A DNA stretch of 60,268 bases from Tepidimonas fonticaldi. Its GTDB lineage: Bacteria; Pseudomonadota; Gammaproteobacteria; Burkholderiales; Burkholderiaceae_C. The notes beneath the pieces are model-generated. The model saw only the letters and a program-made list of their open reading frames with translations. It had not been told where the DNA came from and did no database searches. Location of the stretch: positions 1-60,268 of the forward strand of contig NZ_VJOO01000019.1 in NCBI RefSeq assembly GCF_007556755.1, in the 5' to 3' direction. Below, piece by piece: positions 27,796 to 37,993 of the stretch (position 1 is its first letter; every line of letters starts with the position of its first letter). A program made the position numbers and the translations under genes.

Positions 27796-29118
27796 TTGAT
27801 CCTGCGCCACGCCTTCACCCCCACCGACGCCAGCCGGCTGGCGCACGTCTGCGGCCCGCTGGACGCGCACCTGCGCACCATCGAGGCGGCGCTGCAGGTG
27901 CGCATCACGCACCGCTTCGGCCACTTCCGCGTCGAGGGGCGCAAGGCCGCCGCCACGCAGGCGCTGGAGGTGCTGCAGGCGCTGTACGAGATCGCGCGCG
28001 ACCCGGTGCCGGCCGAGACGGTGCAGCTGATGCTCGCCGGCGACAGCCCGCCGCCGCAGGCCGACCCGGCCGCGCCGGTGCTGCAGACGCGCCGCGGCGA
28101 GATCCGCGGCCGCACCGCCAACCAGGCGCGCTACCTGGCCGCCATCGCCGGGCACGACATCACGTTCGGCATCGGCCCCGCGGGCACCGGCAAGACCTAT
28201 CTGGCGGTGGCGTGCGCAGTCGACGCGCTGCAGCGCAGCGCGGTGCAGCGGCTGGTGCTGACGCGCCCGGCGGTGGAGGCCGGCGAGCGGCTGGGCTTCC
28301 TGCCCGGGGATCTGGCGGCCAAGGTGGACCCCTACCTGCGCCCGCTGTTCGACGCACTGTACGACCTGATGGGCTTCGAGGCGGTGCAGAAGGCGCTGGA
28401 GCGCCAGCAGATCGAGATCGCGCCGCTGGCCTTCATGCGCGGGCGCACGCTCAACCACGCCTTCGTGATCCTGGACGAGGCGCAGAACACCACGCCGGAG
28501 CAGATGAAGATGTTCCTGACGCGCATCGGCTTCGGCTCCAAGGCCGTGGTCACCGGCGACGTCAGCCAGATCGACCTGCCGCGCTCGCAGCTGTCGGGCC
28601 TGATCGACGCCGAGCGCGTGCTGCGGCGCGTGCCGGGCATCGCATTCGCGCGGCTGACCAGCGCCGACGTGGTGCGCCACCCGCTGGTGGCGCGCATCGT
28701 CGACGCCTACGAGGCGCACCGCGCCGCGCTGCCGCGCCACGCGGTAGCGCGCTGGCTGCGCCATGCGCTGGAGCGCCCGGCCGAACTGACCGTGCGCATC
28801 GTCGATGCCGAGGAGGGCCGCAGCCTCAACCGCACCTGGCGGCAAAAGGATTACGCCACCAACGTGCTGACCTTCGACTACCAGGCCGAGCCGGTGGTGC
28901 TGGCCGACCTGGTGCTGTGCGCGCCGGTGGTGGCGCGCGAGGCCGCCGAGCAGGGCAAGACGCTGCAGGCGCACTACGCGCACCTGCTGGTGCACGGCGC
29001 GCTGCACGCGCAGGGCTGGGACCACGAGCGCGGCGAGGCCGAGGCCGAGGCGATGGAGGCGCGCGAGATCGCCATCCTGGCGCGGCTGGGTTTTGCCAAC
29101 CCGTACACGGTGCGCTGA
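27796..29118 (+). CDS. PhoH-like ATPase fused to endoribonuclease YbeY
   Basis: A single 440-codon frame joins two proteins that are normally separate neighbours. Residues 1 to about 312 are PhoH (PhoL-type: [13 protein letters not shown]alker [34 protein letters not shown]alker B region). From about residue 313 the sequence is YbeY ([18 protein letters not shown]... through NVLTFDY to the zinc motif [11 protein letters not shown]), missing only about its first 20-30 residues. The junction [10 protein letters not shown] combines the usual PhoH end (VDAYEAHRA) and the YbeY helix. No start codon exists for YbeY alone. TTG 27796 is the only suitable start. YbeY matures 16S rRNA 3' ends and is normally important. 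Confidence 0.82.
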   Translation: MILRHAFTPTDASRLAHVCGPLDAHLRTIEAALQVRITHRFGHFRVEGRKAAATQALEVLQALYEIARDPVPAETVQLMLAGDSPPPQADPAAPVLQTRRGEIRGRTANQARYLAAIAGHDITFGIGPAGTGKTYLAVACAVDALQRSAVQRLVLTRPAVEAGERLGFLPGDLAAKVDPYLRPLFDALYDLMGFEAVQKALERQQIEIAPLAFMRGRTLNHAFVILDEAQNTTPEQMKMFLTRIGFGSKAVVTGDVSQIDLPRSQLSGLIDAERVLRRVPGIAFARLTSADVVRHPLVARIVDAYEAHRAALPRHAVARWLRHALERPAELTVRIVDAEEGRSLNRTWRQKDYATNVLTFDYQAEPVVLADLVLCAPVVAREAAEQGKTLQAHYAHLLVHGALHAQGWDHERGEAEAEAMEAREIAILARLGFANPYTVR

Positions 29119-29216
29119 GGGCTCGCCGGGTTCGTTTCTTCAACCTGGCTTAATGGTGGTCCGCGACACTGGCGACACCGACGTCCCGTCGGTGGTCATC
29201 CCCATCAGTAGTCTTC

Positions 29217-29408
29217 ATGAAAACGCTGATCGCCACCGCGCTGGTCTCCCTCGGTCTGCTGGCTTCGGCCCCCACGTTTGCGGGCCCGTTGACCGCGACC
29301 GATGGGGTTTCCGTCTCCGCCCAGGCCAATGCCCCGGCCAAGAAGAAGAAAAAGGCCAAACCCGCGAAAAAGAAGTCGCACAAAGCCCGCAAGGCCGCCG
29401 CGCAGTAA
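29217..29408 (+). CDS. Small secreted lysine-rich peptide
   Basis: Sixty-three residues: a clear signal peptide (MKTLIATALVSLGLLASAPTFA), a short neutral part (GPLTATDGVSVSAQANAP), and a very basic tail of Lys, Ala and His (AKKKKKAKPAKKKSHKARK). It has its own intrinsic terminator 18 bp after the stop and an imperfect hairpin (about 29176-29198) before it. I do not recognise a family. The basic exported tail could bind polyanions such as LPS, nucleic acid or phosphate polymers, but this is inference. Confidence 0.6.
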   Translation: MKTLIATALVSLGLLASAPTFAGPLTATDGVSVSAQANAPAKKKKKAKPAKKKSHKARKAAAQ

Positions 29409-29426
29409 CCCGACGGGCACGGCACA

Positions 29427-29450
29427 GGGCGGCGCATGCCGCCCTTTTTT
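29427..29450 (+). terminator. Intrinsic terminator after Lys-rich peptide gene
   Basis: A perfect 7-bp stem GGGCGGC / GCCGCCC with loop GCAT, followed by six T. Confidence 0.85.
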
Positions 29451-29473
29451 GTTGCGGCCATGACGGTGCGGCC

Positions 29474-29994
29474 ATGAAACTGCTCCTCGTCGAAGACGAC
29501 CTGGCCATCGGAGAAGGCCTGCGACTCGGGCTGCAAGGGGCGGGCTGCCGGGCGCAATGGGTGCGCCGTGGCGCTGGGGCTGGCCGCGCTGCTGCTGGCC
29601 ATGCTGCGCGGGGCGACCCGGCGCTCGCTGGAGCCCCTCGAGCGGCTGGTGTCGCGCGCCGCGCACGAATTCCGCACCCCCTTGGCGGCCGTGCGGCTGC
29701 ACGCGCAACTGATGGCGCGCGCCCCCGCGCCCGACGTGCGGCTGGAGGTGTCGCTGCCCGACGACGCCACCCTGCACGGCGGACGGCTGGGAGTGGTGCT
29801 GCATCGACCACGTCCCGGGCATGGATGCGGCACAGAAAGCGACCGCCGGCACGGGCTTCGCCCAATCCCCCCACGGCAGCGGGCTGGGACTGACCATCGC
29901 GCGGCGCGTCACCGAGCGGCACGGCGGCCAAATCCACTTCGAGGACACGCCCGGCGGTGGCCTGACGGTGCGGATCGTGCTGCCAGACGCCTGA
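29474..29994 (+). pseudogene. Collapsed two-component system (regulator + sensor kinase)
   Basis: Begins as an OmpR-type response regulator (MKLLLVEDDLAIGEGLRLGLQGAGCRAQWVR) but after about 31 codons jumps, in another frame, into a sensor kinase membrane segment (ALGLAALLLAMLRG). Pieces of the kinase follow: LEPLERLVSRAAHEFRTPLAAVRLHAQ (phospho-acceptor His), then LHGGRLGVVL, then HGSGLGLTIARRVTERHGGQIHFEDTPGGGLTVRIVLPDA to the stop at 29992-29994. Most of both proteins is missing, with at least three deletion joints or frame changes. It looks like a QseB/QseC-type pair shrunk to 520 bp. Confidence 0.8.
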
Positions 29995-30035
29995 GGTGCC
30001 TGAGACCGAGCCCCAGGCACCGGGTGCCGGACGGC

Positions 30036-30479
30036 TCACGCCCGCAGCTCGAGGGGAATGGTCACCGGCCCGTCGTTGATCAGATGCACCTGCATGTCCG
30101 CCCCGAAGCGGCCCGTCGCCACCTGCGGGTGGCAGGCGCGCGCCGCGGCGACGAAGTGTTCGTAGAGCCGCTCGCCCTCGGCGGGGGGCGCGGCGCCGGC
30201 AAAGCTGGGCCGGTTGCCGCCGCGCGTGTCGGCCGCCAGGGTGAACTGGCTGACCACCAACAGCCCGCCGCCGACGTCCTGCAGGCTGCGGTTCATCTTG
30301 CCCGCGGCGTCGGCAAAGATGCGCAGCTTCAGGATCTTGGCGAGCAGCCGTTCGGCCACGGCGGGGGTGTCGCCCGGCTCGGCGCACAGCAGCACCAGCA
30401 GACCGGGGCCGATGGCCCCCACCGTCTCGCCACCCACCTCAACGTGCGCCTGGCGCACCCGTTGCAGCAAGGCCTTCAT
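30036..30479 (-). CDS. dtd: D-aminoacyl-tRNA deacylase
   Basis: Removes D-amino acids wrongly attached to tRNA. The 147-residue protein has the family landmarks: [15 protein letters not shown] start, [14 protein letters not shown] (catalytic SQFTL) near residue 78, and the C-terminal [10 protein letters not shown] carrying the cross-subunit GP motif. Same strand as, and 22 bp after, the CDF transporter gene. Confidence 0.93.
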   Translation of the reverse strand: MKALLQRVRQAHVEVGGETVGAIGPGLLVLLCAEPGDTPAVAERLLAKILKLRIFADAAGKMNRSLQDVGGGLLVVSQFTLAADTRGGNRPSFAGAAPPAEGERLYEHFVAAARACHPQVATGRFGADMQVHLINDGPVTIPLELRA

Positions 30480-30501
30480 CGCCGGTCGCCGCTCACGTGA
30501 C

Positions 30502-31428
30502 TCATTTGAGGTCGCGCGGATCGTCGAAGTGCGCCTCGACGTCGCTGGGCAGGAGCTGGATCGTGGCCCGCAAGCCCGGCACGGCGCTCATCAGGGCCTG
30601 CTCCACACTGGCGCGCAACGCGGCCGCCCGCCCCAGCGTCCAACTGGCGGGCATGTGCATGTGCAGGTCCACATAGCGGCGCTGACCCGCCTTGCGCGTG
30701 TGCACATGGTCGAAGCGGATGATGTCGCTGCCGTTGCGCTGGTGCGCAAAGCTGGCCAGCACGTCGTCGATGGCGGTGCGGACATCCGGCTCGACCGCCT
30801 CGTCCATCAGCCCCTGGCTGGAGCGCCACAGCAGATGCGCCCCCTCGCGGCCGATGTTCAGGGCCACGCCGATGGCCACCACCGCATCCAGCCAGAGCCA
30901 GCCCGTCGCCCAGGCCAGCGCCAAGCCCACCACCACGCCGGCCGAGGTCCAGACGTCGGTGAACAGGTGCCGGGCATCCGCCTCCAAGGCCAGCGAGCGG
31001 TGCACGCGCGAGGCGCGCAACATCACCCACGCCAGCCCGCCGTTGAGCGCCGAGCTCAACACCGACAGCCCCAGGCCCCAATCCAGGCGCTGCAGCGGCT
31101 GCGGATCCCACAAGCGCCCCAGCGACGCCCAAATGATGCCCAGCGCGGCGACGATGATCAGGATGCCCTCGAACCCCGAGGAAAAGTACTCCGCCTTGTG
31201 GTGGCCGTAGGGGTGCTCGTCGTCGGCCGGCCGCGCCGCCACCGTCACCATCCACAGGCCGAACATGGCGCTGGCCAGATTGACCACCGACTCCATCGCA
31301 TCGGACAGCAGCCCGACCGAATCGGTGATCCACCACGCCAGCGTCTTGAGCAGGATGGTCGCCAGCGCCACCCCCACCGAGGCCGCGAGCAGCCGCTGGG
31401 GCGTCAGGCGATGCCAAACCGCGTTCAT
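30502..31428 (-). CDS. Cation diffusion facilitator family transporter
   Basis: An inner-membrane efflux protein of 308 residues with about six membrane helices. [15 protein letters not shown] carries the helix-2 metal ligands, [17 protein letters not shown] is the family loop, and [14 protein letters not shown] (helix 5, here FTDVWTS) holds the second ligand pair. The C-terminal cytoplasmic domain includes [20 protein letters not shown]. It is likely to export Fe, Zn or similar divalent cations; the ion cannot be fixed. Confidence 0.88.
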   Translation of the reverse strand: MNAVWHRLTPQRLLAASVGVALATILLKTLAWWITDSVGLLSDAMESVVNLASAMFGLWMVTVAARPADDEHPYGHHKAEYFSSGFEGILIIVAALGIIWASLGRLWDPQPLQRLDWGLGLSVLSSALNGGLAWVMLRASRVHRSLALEADARHLFTDVWTSAGVVVGLALAWATGWLWLDAVVAIGVALNIGREGAHLLWRSSQGLMDEAVEPDVRTAIDDVLASFAHQRNGSDIIRFDHVHTRKAGQRRYVDLHMHMPASWTLGRAAALRASVEQALMSAVPGLRATIQLLPSDVEAHFDDPRDLK

Positions 31429-31453
31429 GGCCGTGAGGGCGACCGCCGGCGCG

Positions 31454-32722
31454 TCAACCCAGGGTCACGCGGGCAAACTTGCGCTTGCCCACCTGGACCA
31501 CATAGGTGCCCGCCCCGAGCTTGAGGCCTTTGTCGCTGACCACGCTGCCATCGACCCGCACACCGGCGCCGTCGACCAGGCGGTTGGCCTCGCTGCTGGA
31601 CGGCGCCAGCCCGGCCTGCTTGAGCACCACCGCGATGCCCAGGGGCGCGCCGCCTTCGCCCAGCGAAAGACGGACCTCCGGAATCTCGTCCGGCACACCG
31701 CCCTTGCTGCGGTGGATGAAATCCTGCTCGGCCGCCTCGGCCGCCGCCGCGCTGTGAAAGCGCGCCGTGATCTCCTTGGCCAGCATCACCTTGGCCTCTT
31801 TGGGGTTGCGCCCCTGCGCCACTTCGCGTCGCAGCGCGTCGATCTCGGCCTCGGACTTGAAGGACAGCAGCGTGTACCAGCGCCACATCAGCTCGTCGCT
31901 GATCGACAGCACCTTGGCGAACATGGTGTTGGCGTCCTCGGTGATGCCGATGTAGTTGCCCTTGGACTTGGACATCTTCTCGACGCCGTCCAGCCCCTCC
32001 AGCAGCGGCATGGTCAGGATGCACTGCGGCTCCTGACCGTACTCGGCCTGCAGGTGGCGGCCCATGAGCAGGTTGAACTTCTGGTCGGTGCCGCCCAGCT
32101 CCAGGTCGCTCTTCAGCGCCACCGAGTCATAGCCCTGCATCAGGGGGTACAGAAATTCGTGCACGCTGATGGGGGTACCCGCCGTGAAGCGCTGGTGGAA
32201 GTCGTTGCGCTCCATCATGCGGGCCACGGTGTACTTGGCCGCCAGCTGGATCATCCCGCGCGCGCCCAGCGCATCGCTCCATTCGCTGTTGTAGCGGATC
32301 TCGGTCTTGGCCGGGTCGAGCACCAGGCTGGCCTGTTTGTAATAGGTCTCGGCGTTGGCCTTGATCTGCTCCGGCGTCAGCGGCGGGCGCGTGGTGTTGC
32401 GACCGGACGGGTCGCCGATCAGGCTGGTGAAGTCCCCAATCAAAAAGATCACCGTGTGCCCCAGATCCTGCAACTGGCGCATCTTGTTGAGCACCACGGT
32501 GTGGCCCAGGTGGATGTCCGGCGCAGTGGGGTCCAGCCCGAGTTTGATGCGCAGCGGCTGGCCCGTGGCCTCGCTGCGGCGCAGCTTGCGCACCCAGTCG
32601 GCCACCGGCAACAGCTCCTCGCAGCCGCGCCGGGTGACGGCCAGCGCGGCGCGCACGGCGTCGGAGGCGCCCTGCAGCGCCTCCTCGGTCGCCTCCGCGG
32701 CGGGTACTGTGGAAATGTTCAT
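31454..32722 (-). CDS. tyrS: Tyrosyl-tRNA synthetase
   Basis: A class I synthetase, 422 residues. [25 protein letters not shown] carries the HIGH-type motif, [18 protein letters not shown] VEKMSKSKG the KMSKS loop, and [11 protein letters not shown] the tyrosine pocket. A C-terminal S4 RNA-binding domain ends the protein ([24 protein letters not shown]). The long 'TyrZ-like' form is usual in this order. The start is set at ATG 32722, ahead of the conserved N-terminus; the frame stays open upstream without similarity. Divergent from the M23 peptidase gene. Confidence 0.93.
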   Translation of the reverse strand: MNISTVPAAEATEEALQGASDAVRAALAVTRRGCEELLPVADWVRKLRRSEATGQPLRIKLGLDPTAPDIHLGHTVVLNKMRQLQDLGHTVIFLIGDFTSLIGDPSGRNTTRPPLTPEQIKANAETYYKQASLVLDPAKTEIRYNSEWSDALGARGMIQLAAKYTVARMMERNDFHQRFTAGTPISVHEFLYPLMQGYDSVALKSDLELGGTDQKFNLLMGRHLQAEYGQEPQCILTMPLLEGLDGVEKMSKSKGNYIGITEDANTMFAKVLSISDELMWRWYTLLSFKSEAEIDALRREVAQGRNPKEAKVMLAKEITARFHSAAAAEAAEQDFIHRSKGGVPDEIPEVRLSLGEGGAPLGIAVVLKQAGLAPSSSEANRLVDGAGVRVDGSVVSDKGLKLGAGTYVVQVGKRKFARVTLG

Positions 32723-32934
32723 GAGGGTTTGCACAGGTGACGGCGGCCGCGCGGCGGGTATACTCCAGTCCACTCGACCGCCGGGATGGGCGCAGCATTG
32801 CGCACTGCAATGCGATCGCCTGGATTGTAGTCGGCGGACGTCCCTCTTCCATGCACGCCCCGCGGGCCTGCCCGGCAGGTACCGCGGTATGGGCGGCGTT
32901 GTCGTGTACAACCCGCCCGCCCACCGGATACGGC

Positions 32935-34266
32935 ATGATTGAACGGCTACACACATGGCAGCGCTGGCTGCAGCGCCATCCCCGCCGGGTCATGGCGGCA
33001 CTGGGCGCGCTGCTGCTGGGCACGGGGGTCACGGCCTTCGGCACCGGTTCGCTCGACGCCGCCATCGACGACCTGCCGCGGCGCCAGCTCACCGAAGCGG
33101 TGGAGGTCGCCTTCGCCGACCCTGCGGCGAGCGCGCCGGTCGCCCCCTTCATCCTCTACCGCACGGACGTCACCCGCCGCGACGACACCCTGGCCACGCT
33201 GCTGCAGCGCCTGGGCGTCGATGACCGCGCGGCGGCCGACTTTCTGCGCCGCGATCGGCAGGCCGCCGACGTCTGGCGCGGCCGGCCCGGCAAGCTGGTG
33301 AGCGCCGAGGTCGACGACGACGGGCGTCTGCAACGGCTGACGGTGCGCTGGCTGCCCCGCGACGACAGCCCGACCTACCAGCGGCTAACCGTGCATCGCG
33401 ACGGCGATACCTGGCGCTCCAGCCTGGAAAGCCCGGCGCTGACGCCCACGGTGCGGCTGGCCAGCGGGACCATCCGCACGTCGCTCTTCGCCGCCACGGA
33501 CGCAGCGCGCCTGCCCGACGGCATCGCGTCCCAACTTGCCGACCTGTTCTCCGGCGAAATCGACTTCCGGCGCGACCTGCGCGCCGGCGACGCCTTCCAG
33601 GTGGTGTACGAGGCGCTGGAGGCCGACGGCGAAGTCCTGCGCTACGGCCGTTTGCTGGGGGCCGAATTCGTCAACGCCGGGCGGCGCCACCAGCTCGTGT
33701 GGTTCCAGGCACCCGGCACCAAGGGGGCCTACTACAACTTCAAGGGCGAAAGCCTGCAACGGGCCTTTCTGGCGTCGCCCCTGGCCTTCTCGCGGGTGAG
33801 CAGCGGCTACGGCATGCGCTTCCACCCGGTGCACGGCGACCAGCGCGCCCACCTGGGGGTGGACTATGCCGCCCCCACCGGCACACCGGTGCGCAGCGTG
33901 GCCGATGCGGTGGTGGAGTTTGCCGGCTGGCAGCGCGGCTACGGCAACGTGGTCATCCTGCAGCACAAGCAAAACCGCAAGACGCTTTACGCCCACCTGA
34001 GCCGCGTGGATGTGCGCAAGGGGCAGCGCGTCGAGCAGGGGCAAACGCTGGGGGCCGTCGGCGCCACCGGCACCGCCACGGGGCCGCACCTGCATTTCGA
34101 ATACATCGTCGGCGGCGCGCACCGCGATCCGCTGATCCTGGCGCGTGACAACACCGGCGGCGAGCCCATCGAGGCGCGCTGGCGGCCCGCGTTCGAGCGG
34201 GTGGCCGTCGCGATGCGCGAGCAACTGGCCGCCGCCGCCACCCTGGTGCAGGCCAGCGCCGAGTAA
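32935..34266 (+). CDS. M23-family murein endopeptidase
   Basis: A 443-residue cell-envelope zinc peptidase. An N-terminal membrane anchor ([20 protein letters not shown]) is followed by an OapA/LysM-like linker domain ([20 protein letters not shown]). The LytM domain has zinc ligands in [25 protein letters not shown] and the end [10 protein letters not shown]. It resembles MepM-type D,D-endopeptidases that cut peptidoglycan cross-links for growth. Together with anmK next door this is a wall turnover pair. The 212-bp gap to tyrS holds only promoters, with a TATACT hexamer at 32759. Confidence 0.88.
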   Translation: MIERLHTWQRWLQRHPRRVMAALGALLLGTGVTAFGTGSLDAAIDDLPRRQLTEAVEVAFADPAASAPVAPFILYRTDVTRRDDTLATLLQRLGVDDRAAADFLRRDRQAADVWRGRPGKLVSAEVDDDGRLQRLTVRWLPRDDSPTYQRLTVHRDGDTWRSSLESPALTPTVRLASGTIRTSLFAATDAARLPDGIASQLADLFSGEIDFRRDLRAGDAFQVVYEALEADGEVLRYGRLLGAEFVNAGRRHQLVWFQAPGTKGAYYNFKGESLQRAFLASPLAFSRVSSGYGMRFHPVHGDQRAHLGVDYAAPTGTPVRSVADAVVEFAGWQRGYGNVVILQHKQNRKTLYAHLSRVDVRKGQRVEQGQTLGAVGATGTATGPHLHFEYIVGGAHRDPLILARDNTGGEPIEARWRPAFERVAVAMREQLAAAATLVQASAE

Positions 34267-34290
34267 CGCCCGCGCCGGCAGCCTACCCCC

Positions 34291-35433
34291 GTGCGCTGCA
34301 TCGGCCTGATGTCCGGCACGTCGCTCGACGGCGTCGACGGGGTGTTGGTCGAGTTTGGCGGCGGCACCGAAGCCGGGCGGGTGTTGGCCGATGCCAGCGC
34401 ACCGCTGCCCGAGCCCCTGCGCGCGCTGCTGCTGGACCTGCAGCAACCGGGCCCCGACGAGCTGCACCGCGCCGCCCAGGCCGGCGCCGCGCTGGCCGAC
34501 GTCTATGCCGCGGTCGTGGGGCAACTGCTCGAGCGCAGCGGCACCGCTCCCAGTCAGGTGGCGGCCATCGGTGCGCATGGGCAAACCGTGCGCCACATGC
34601 CACCGGGTCACCCCCGTCTGGGGCCGCACGAGGCGCCCTACACCCTGCAACTCCTGGCGTCGGCCCGGCTGGCCGAGGCCACCGGCATCGCGGTCGTGGC
34701 GGACTTTCGCAGCCGCGACATTGCCGCGGGCGGCCAGGGGGCGCCGCTGGTGCCCGCATTCCACCGCGCGGCCTTCGGCCAGCCGGGCATGGCGGTGGGC
34801 GTGGTCAACATCGGCGGCATCGCCAACCTGACGGCGCTGTGCGCGGACGGGGCCCTGCGCGGCTTCGACACCGGGCCGGGCAATGTGCTGCTGGACGGCT
34901 GGTGCGCCCGCCACACCGGGGCGCGCTACGACGCGGGCGGTGCCTGGGGCCGACAAGGCCACGTCGTGCCCGCACTGCTGGCCGATCTGCTGGCCGACCC
35001 CTACTTCGGCCGCACCGGCGCGCGCAGCACGGGGCGGGATCACTTCAATCTGGCGTGGCTGGACGAGCGCTTGGCGCGACACCCCGGCTTGCGCCCGGTG
35101 GATGTGCAGGCGACACTGGCGGCCCTGACGGTGGACAGCATCGCGCGCGCCGTGGAAGGGGTGCCCTGGGGCACCCCGGCGGGGACGGGCCCGCAGCGGC
35201 TGTGGGTGTGCGGCGGCGGCGCGCACAACCGTGCCCTGCTGGATGGACTGGCGCAGCGCTTGCCTGCCACGACCGTGGGCACGACCGCCGAGCTGGGCTG
35301 GCCCGTGCAGTGGGTGGAGGCGGCGGCGTTTGCGTGGCTGGCGCACCAAACCCTGTTGGGCCAGCCGGGCAACGCCACCGAAGTCACCGGGGCGCGCGGG
35401 CCGCGCATTCTGGGCGCGATCTACCCCGCCTGA
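34291..35433 (+). CDS. anmK: Anhydro-N-acetylmuramic acid kinase
   Basis: Phosphorylates and opens 1,6-anhydro-MurNAc, feeding recycled wall sugar back to metabolism. The 380-residue protein shows GLMSGTSLDGVDGVL, ATP-binding GVVNIGGIANLTAL, FDTGPGNVLLD, and VCGGGAHNRALL. The start GTG 34291 directly precedes the conserved MRCIGLMSGTS. It follows the M23 peptidase by 24 bp on the same strand, so cutting and recycling enzymes are probably co-expressed. Confidence 0.93.
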   Translation: MRCIGLMSGTSLDGVDGVLVEFGGGTEAGRVLADASAPLPEPLRALLLDLQQPGPDELHRAAQAGAALADVYAAVVGQLLERSGTAPSQVAAIGAHGQTVRHMPPGHPRLGPHEAPYTLQLLASARLAEATGIAVVADFRSRDIAAGGQGAPLVPAFHRAAFGQPGMAVGVVNIGGIANLTALCADGALRGFDTGPGNVLLDGWCARHTGARYDAGGAWGRQGHVVPALLADLLADPYFGRTGARSTGRDHFNLAWLDERLARHPGLRPVDVQATLAALTVDSIARAVEGVPWGTPAGTGPQRLWVCGGGAHNRALLDGLAQRLPATTVGTTAELGWPVQWVEAAAFAWLAHQTLLGQPGNATEVTGARGPRILGAIYPA

Positions 35434-35454
35434 GGACCGCGCCCCGCGGGCGCG

Positions 35455-35832
35455 TCAGCCGACGCTGAAGCTGGAGCCGCAGCCGCAGGTCGTGGTCGCG
35501 TTGGGGTTGCGAATCACGAACTGCGCGCCCTGCAGGTCTTCCTTGTAGTCGATCTCGGCGCCGACCAGATACTGGTAGCTCATGGCGTCGATCAGCAGCG
35601 TGACCCCGTTCTTGGTCATCTGCGTGTCGTCGTCGTTGATCACCTCGTCGAAGGTGAAGCCATACTGGAAGCCCGAGCACCCCCCGCCCTGCACGAAGAC
35701 GCGCAGCTTGAGGTCGGGGTTGCCCTCTTCGGCGATCAGTTCGGCCACCTTGGCAGCGGCGGCGTCGGTGAAGACGAGCGGCGCCGGCATCTCGGTCTCG
35801 GGGGTAGCGACGGTTTCGGCAAGGGCGGACAT
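35455..35832 (-). CDS. erpA: Iron-sulfur cluster insertion protein ErpA
   Basis: A-type carrier of 125 residues that delivers [4Fe-4S] clusters. [18 protein letters not shown] and the end [11 protein letters not shown] contribute the three conserved Cys. [27 protein letters not shown] is the usual start of the domain. ATG 35832 is set by the family start MSALAET. Convergent with anmK. Confidence 0.92.
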   Translation of the reverse strand: MSALAETVATPETEMPAPLVFTDAAAAKVAELIAEEGNPDLKLRVFVQGGGCSGFQYGFTFDEVINDDDTQMTKNGVTLLIDAMSYQYLVGAEIDYKEDLQGAQFVIRNPNATTTCGCGSSFSVG

Positions 35833-35954
35833 GACTCGGTTCCTGACTGTGATGGACGAAAAGGATAGCAAAACACTCGGGTTTTTCCCAAACGACGGGG
35901 GGTCAATACCCCTGCCGCGGTCAGGGATACCCGGGCAACCGGCCCCACGGCCAT

Positions 35955-35992
35955 AAAAAAAAACCGCCCCCCACGAGGCGTGGTGGGCGGTT
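35955..35992 (-). terminator. Terminator after rplM-rpsI
   Basis: On the minus strand the stem CCGCCCACCACG / CGTGGGGGGCGG (one mismatch, loop CCT) is followed by nine T. It lies 23 bp after rpsI. Confidence 0.85.
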
Positions 35993-36014
35993 GGACCGGA
36001 CCCGGGGCCGCGGA

Positions 36015-36407
36015 TCAGCGCTTGCTGAACTGCTTGGCGCGACGGGCCTTGCGCAGACCGACTTTCTTGCGCTCGACTTCGCGGGCGTCGCGGGTGACGA
36101 AGCCGGCGGCGCTCAGCGCGGGCTTGAGGCTCGCGTCGTAATCGATCAGCGCGCGGGTGATGCCGTGGCGCACCGCGCCGGCCTGGCCGGATTCACCGCC
36201 GCCGTGGACGTTGACCTGGATGTCGAACGTCTCGAGGTGGTTGGTCAGCACCAGGGGCTGCTTGGCGATCATGATCGACGTCTCGCGGCCGAAGTAGGCC
36301 TGGATGTCGCGACCGTTGATCGTGATCTTGCCGGAGCCCTTCTTGAGGAACACGCGCGCGACGCTGGACTTGCGACGGCCCGTGCCATTGTTCCATTCAC
36401 CAATCAT
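36015..36407 (-). CDS. rpsI: 30S ribosomal protein S9
   Basis: A 130-residue ribosomal protein. [22 protein letters not shown] starts it, and the basic tail ends [12 protein letters not shown], the S9 hallmark whose last residues contact P-site tRNA. Nine bases downstream of rplM, the normal order. Confidence 0.97.
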   Translation of the reverse strand: MIGEWNNGTGRRKSSVARVFLKKGSGKITINGRDIQAYFGRETSIMIAKQPLVLTNHLETFDIQVNVHGGGESGQAGAVRHGITRALIDYDASLKPALSAAGFVTRDAREVERKKVGLRKARRAKQFSKR

Positions 36408-36416
36408 GGCCGCTCC

Positions 36417-36848
36417 TTAGATTTCCAACGCCTTGGGTTGCTGGGCGCCGTGCGGATGCTCGGGGCCGGCGTAGACCTTGAGCTTCTTGATCATGGCGTA
36501 GCCCAGCGGGCCCTTGGGCAGCATGCCCTTGACGGCCTTCTCCAGCGCGCGGCCGGGGTGCTTAGCCTGCATGTCGCGGAAGTTGATCGAGCGGATGCCG
36601 CCCGGGTAGCCGGTGTGGCGGTAGTAGATCTTGTCGAGGGCCTTGTTGCCGGTGACTTTGATCTTGTCGGCGTTGACGACGATGATGAAGTCGCCCGTGT
36701 CGACGTGAGGGGTGTAGATGGCTTTGTGCTTGCCGCGCAACCGGAGTGCCACTTCGCTGGCGACACGTCCGAGCACCTTGTCGGTGGCGTCAATCACAAA
36801 CCACTCATGCACCACCTCAGCGGGCTTGGCGCTGAAGGTTTTGGTCAT
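36417..36848 (-). CDS. rplM: 50S ribosomal protein L13
   Basis: A 143-residue ribosomal protein. [51 protein letters not shown] and [29 protein letters not shown] are diagnostic. ATG 36848 is set by the family start MTKTFSAK. First gene of the two-gene ribosomal operon. Confidence 0.97.
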   Translation of the reverse strand: MTKTFSAKPAEVVHEWFVIDATDKVLGRVASEVALRLRGKHKAIYTPHVDTGDFIIVVNADKIKVTGNKALDKIYYRHTGYPGGIRSINFRDMQAKHPGRALEKAVKGMLPKGPLGYAMIKKLKVYAGPEHPHGAQQPKALEI

Positions 36849-37024
36849 GTCAGTTTCCTGTGGTTTGGGCGGGCCCTTTTCCACGGTCGGCGCTGCTCTG
36901 CCGGCAGCCTCTTAGGTGGGGGGAGATTTCGCCGCGGGGCCCAGGCTTTCGCTGCGAAACACGAGATTCTAGCCGGATCTCGGCAAACATGCGCATCCGG
37001 GCGTCACTCGGCTACCATCGGGCC

Positions 37025-37957
37025 ATGTTCAGCTACCGACACGCCTTTCACGCCGGCAACCATGCCGATGTGCTCAAACACATCGCGCTGCTGGCCACGC
37101 TGCGGCATCTGCAGGCCAAGGATGGCGGACTGCTGCTGGTGGACACCCATGCGGGCGCCGGCCTGTACCGGCTGGACCAGGAGCAGGCCCGCACCTCCGG
37201 CGAGGCGGCCCAGGGCGTGGGCGCGCTGTGGCAGGCTGCGGCAACGGCCACTGCGGCGGGAGCCGCCCTGCCCGCGGCCGTGCAGGACTACATCGACTGC
37301 CTGCGCGCGCTCAATCCGGATGGGGTGCTGCAGCACTACCCCGGCTCGCCAGCGCTGCTGCAAGCGGCGCTGCGGCCGCAGGACGCGCTCAAATTGTTCG
37401 AACTGCACCCTACCGACGGGCGGCTGCTCGACCGCACCGTGCGCGAGTGGCGCGCGCGCACGCCACGCCCGGCCATCGATCTGCGGCGCGACAACGGCTT
37501 CGACGGCCTGAAGGCGCTGCTGCCTCCGCCATCGCGGCGCGCGCTGGTGTTGATCGACCCCAGCTACGAGCTCAAATCCGACTATGGCCTGGTCGCGGCC
37601 GTCGTGGCCGACGCCCTACGGCGCTTGGCGGTCGGCTGCTACGTCGTCTGGTACCCGGTGATCGCGCGCGAGCAGGCGCACGCGCTGCCCAGGCGGCTGC
37701 GGGCGCTGGCGCAGCACCACGGCCGCGCGTGGCTGCAGGCCGAGCTCAACATCGGCACGCCGGCCGACCCGGCGGCCAAGGCCGCCGCCGCGCGCGGCCG
37801 CCCGGCCGGCAGCCTGCGCGCCAGCGGCGTGTTCGTCGTCAACCCGCCCTACACCCTGGCCGGCCAGCTGCGCGAGGCGCTGCCGTGGCTGCTGGCGGCG
37901 CTGCGCCAGGGGCCGGCGGCGGCGTGGAAGGTGGATGCCGGCGAACCCAAGGCCTGA
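37025..37957 (+). CDS. rlmJ: 23S rRNA (adenine2030-N6)-methyltransferase
   Basis: A 310-residue SAM-dependent methyltransferase acting on A2030. MFSYRHAFHAGNHADVLKHIALL is the conserved start and fixes ATG 37025. GGLLLVDTHAGAGLYRL forms the SAM site, LVLIDPSYELKSDY is the N6-adenine motif (DPSY in place of DPPY), and FVVNPPYTL is late. Convergent with metY. Confidence 0.92.
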   Translation: MFSYRHAFHAGNHADVLKHIALLATLRHLQAKDGGLLLVDTHAGAGLYRLDQEQARTSGEAAQGVGALWQAAATATAAGAALPAAVQDYIDCLRALNPDGVLQHYPGSPALLQAALRPQDALKLFELHPTDGRLLDRTVREWRARTPRPAIDLRRDNGFDGLKALLPPPSRRALVLIDPSYELKSDYGLVAAVVADALRRLAVGCYVVWYPVIAREQAHALPRRLRALAQHHGRAWLQAELNIGTPADPAAKAAAARGRPAGSLRASGVFVVNPPYTLAGQLREALPWLLAALRQGPAAAWKVDAGEPKA

Positions 37958-37993
37958 CGTCCAGACCGGCCCCTGAACCCCGCGCGGCCGGGA

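Noticed and set aside
32168..32176. GGGGGTACCC inside tyrS as a CsoR-type site
   Set aside because: A short self-complementary KpnI-like sequence inside a coding region, without TACCC-N4-GGGTA spacing.
32729..32764. TTGCAC ... TATACT promoter for the M23 peptidase
   Set aside because: Spacing is 24 bp, too long for a standard sigma-70 promoter; only the -10-like hexamer is mentioned.
35905..35935. ATACCCC...AGGGATACCC near erpA as a fourth CsoR-type operator
   Set aside because: The arms are 12 bases apart and not 4, and the GGGTA half is imperfect.
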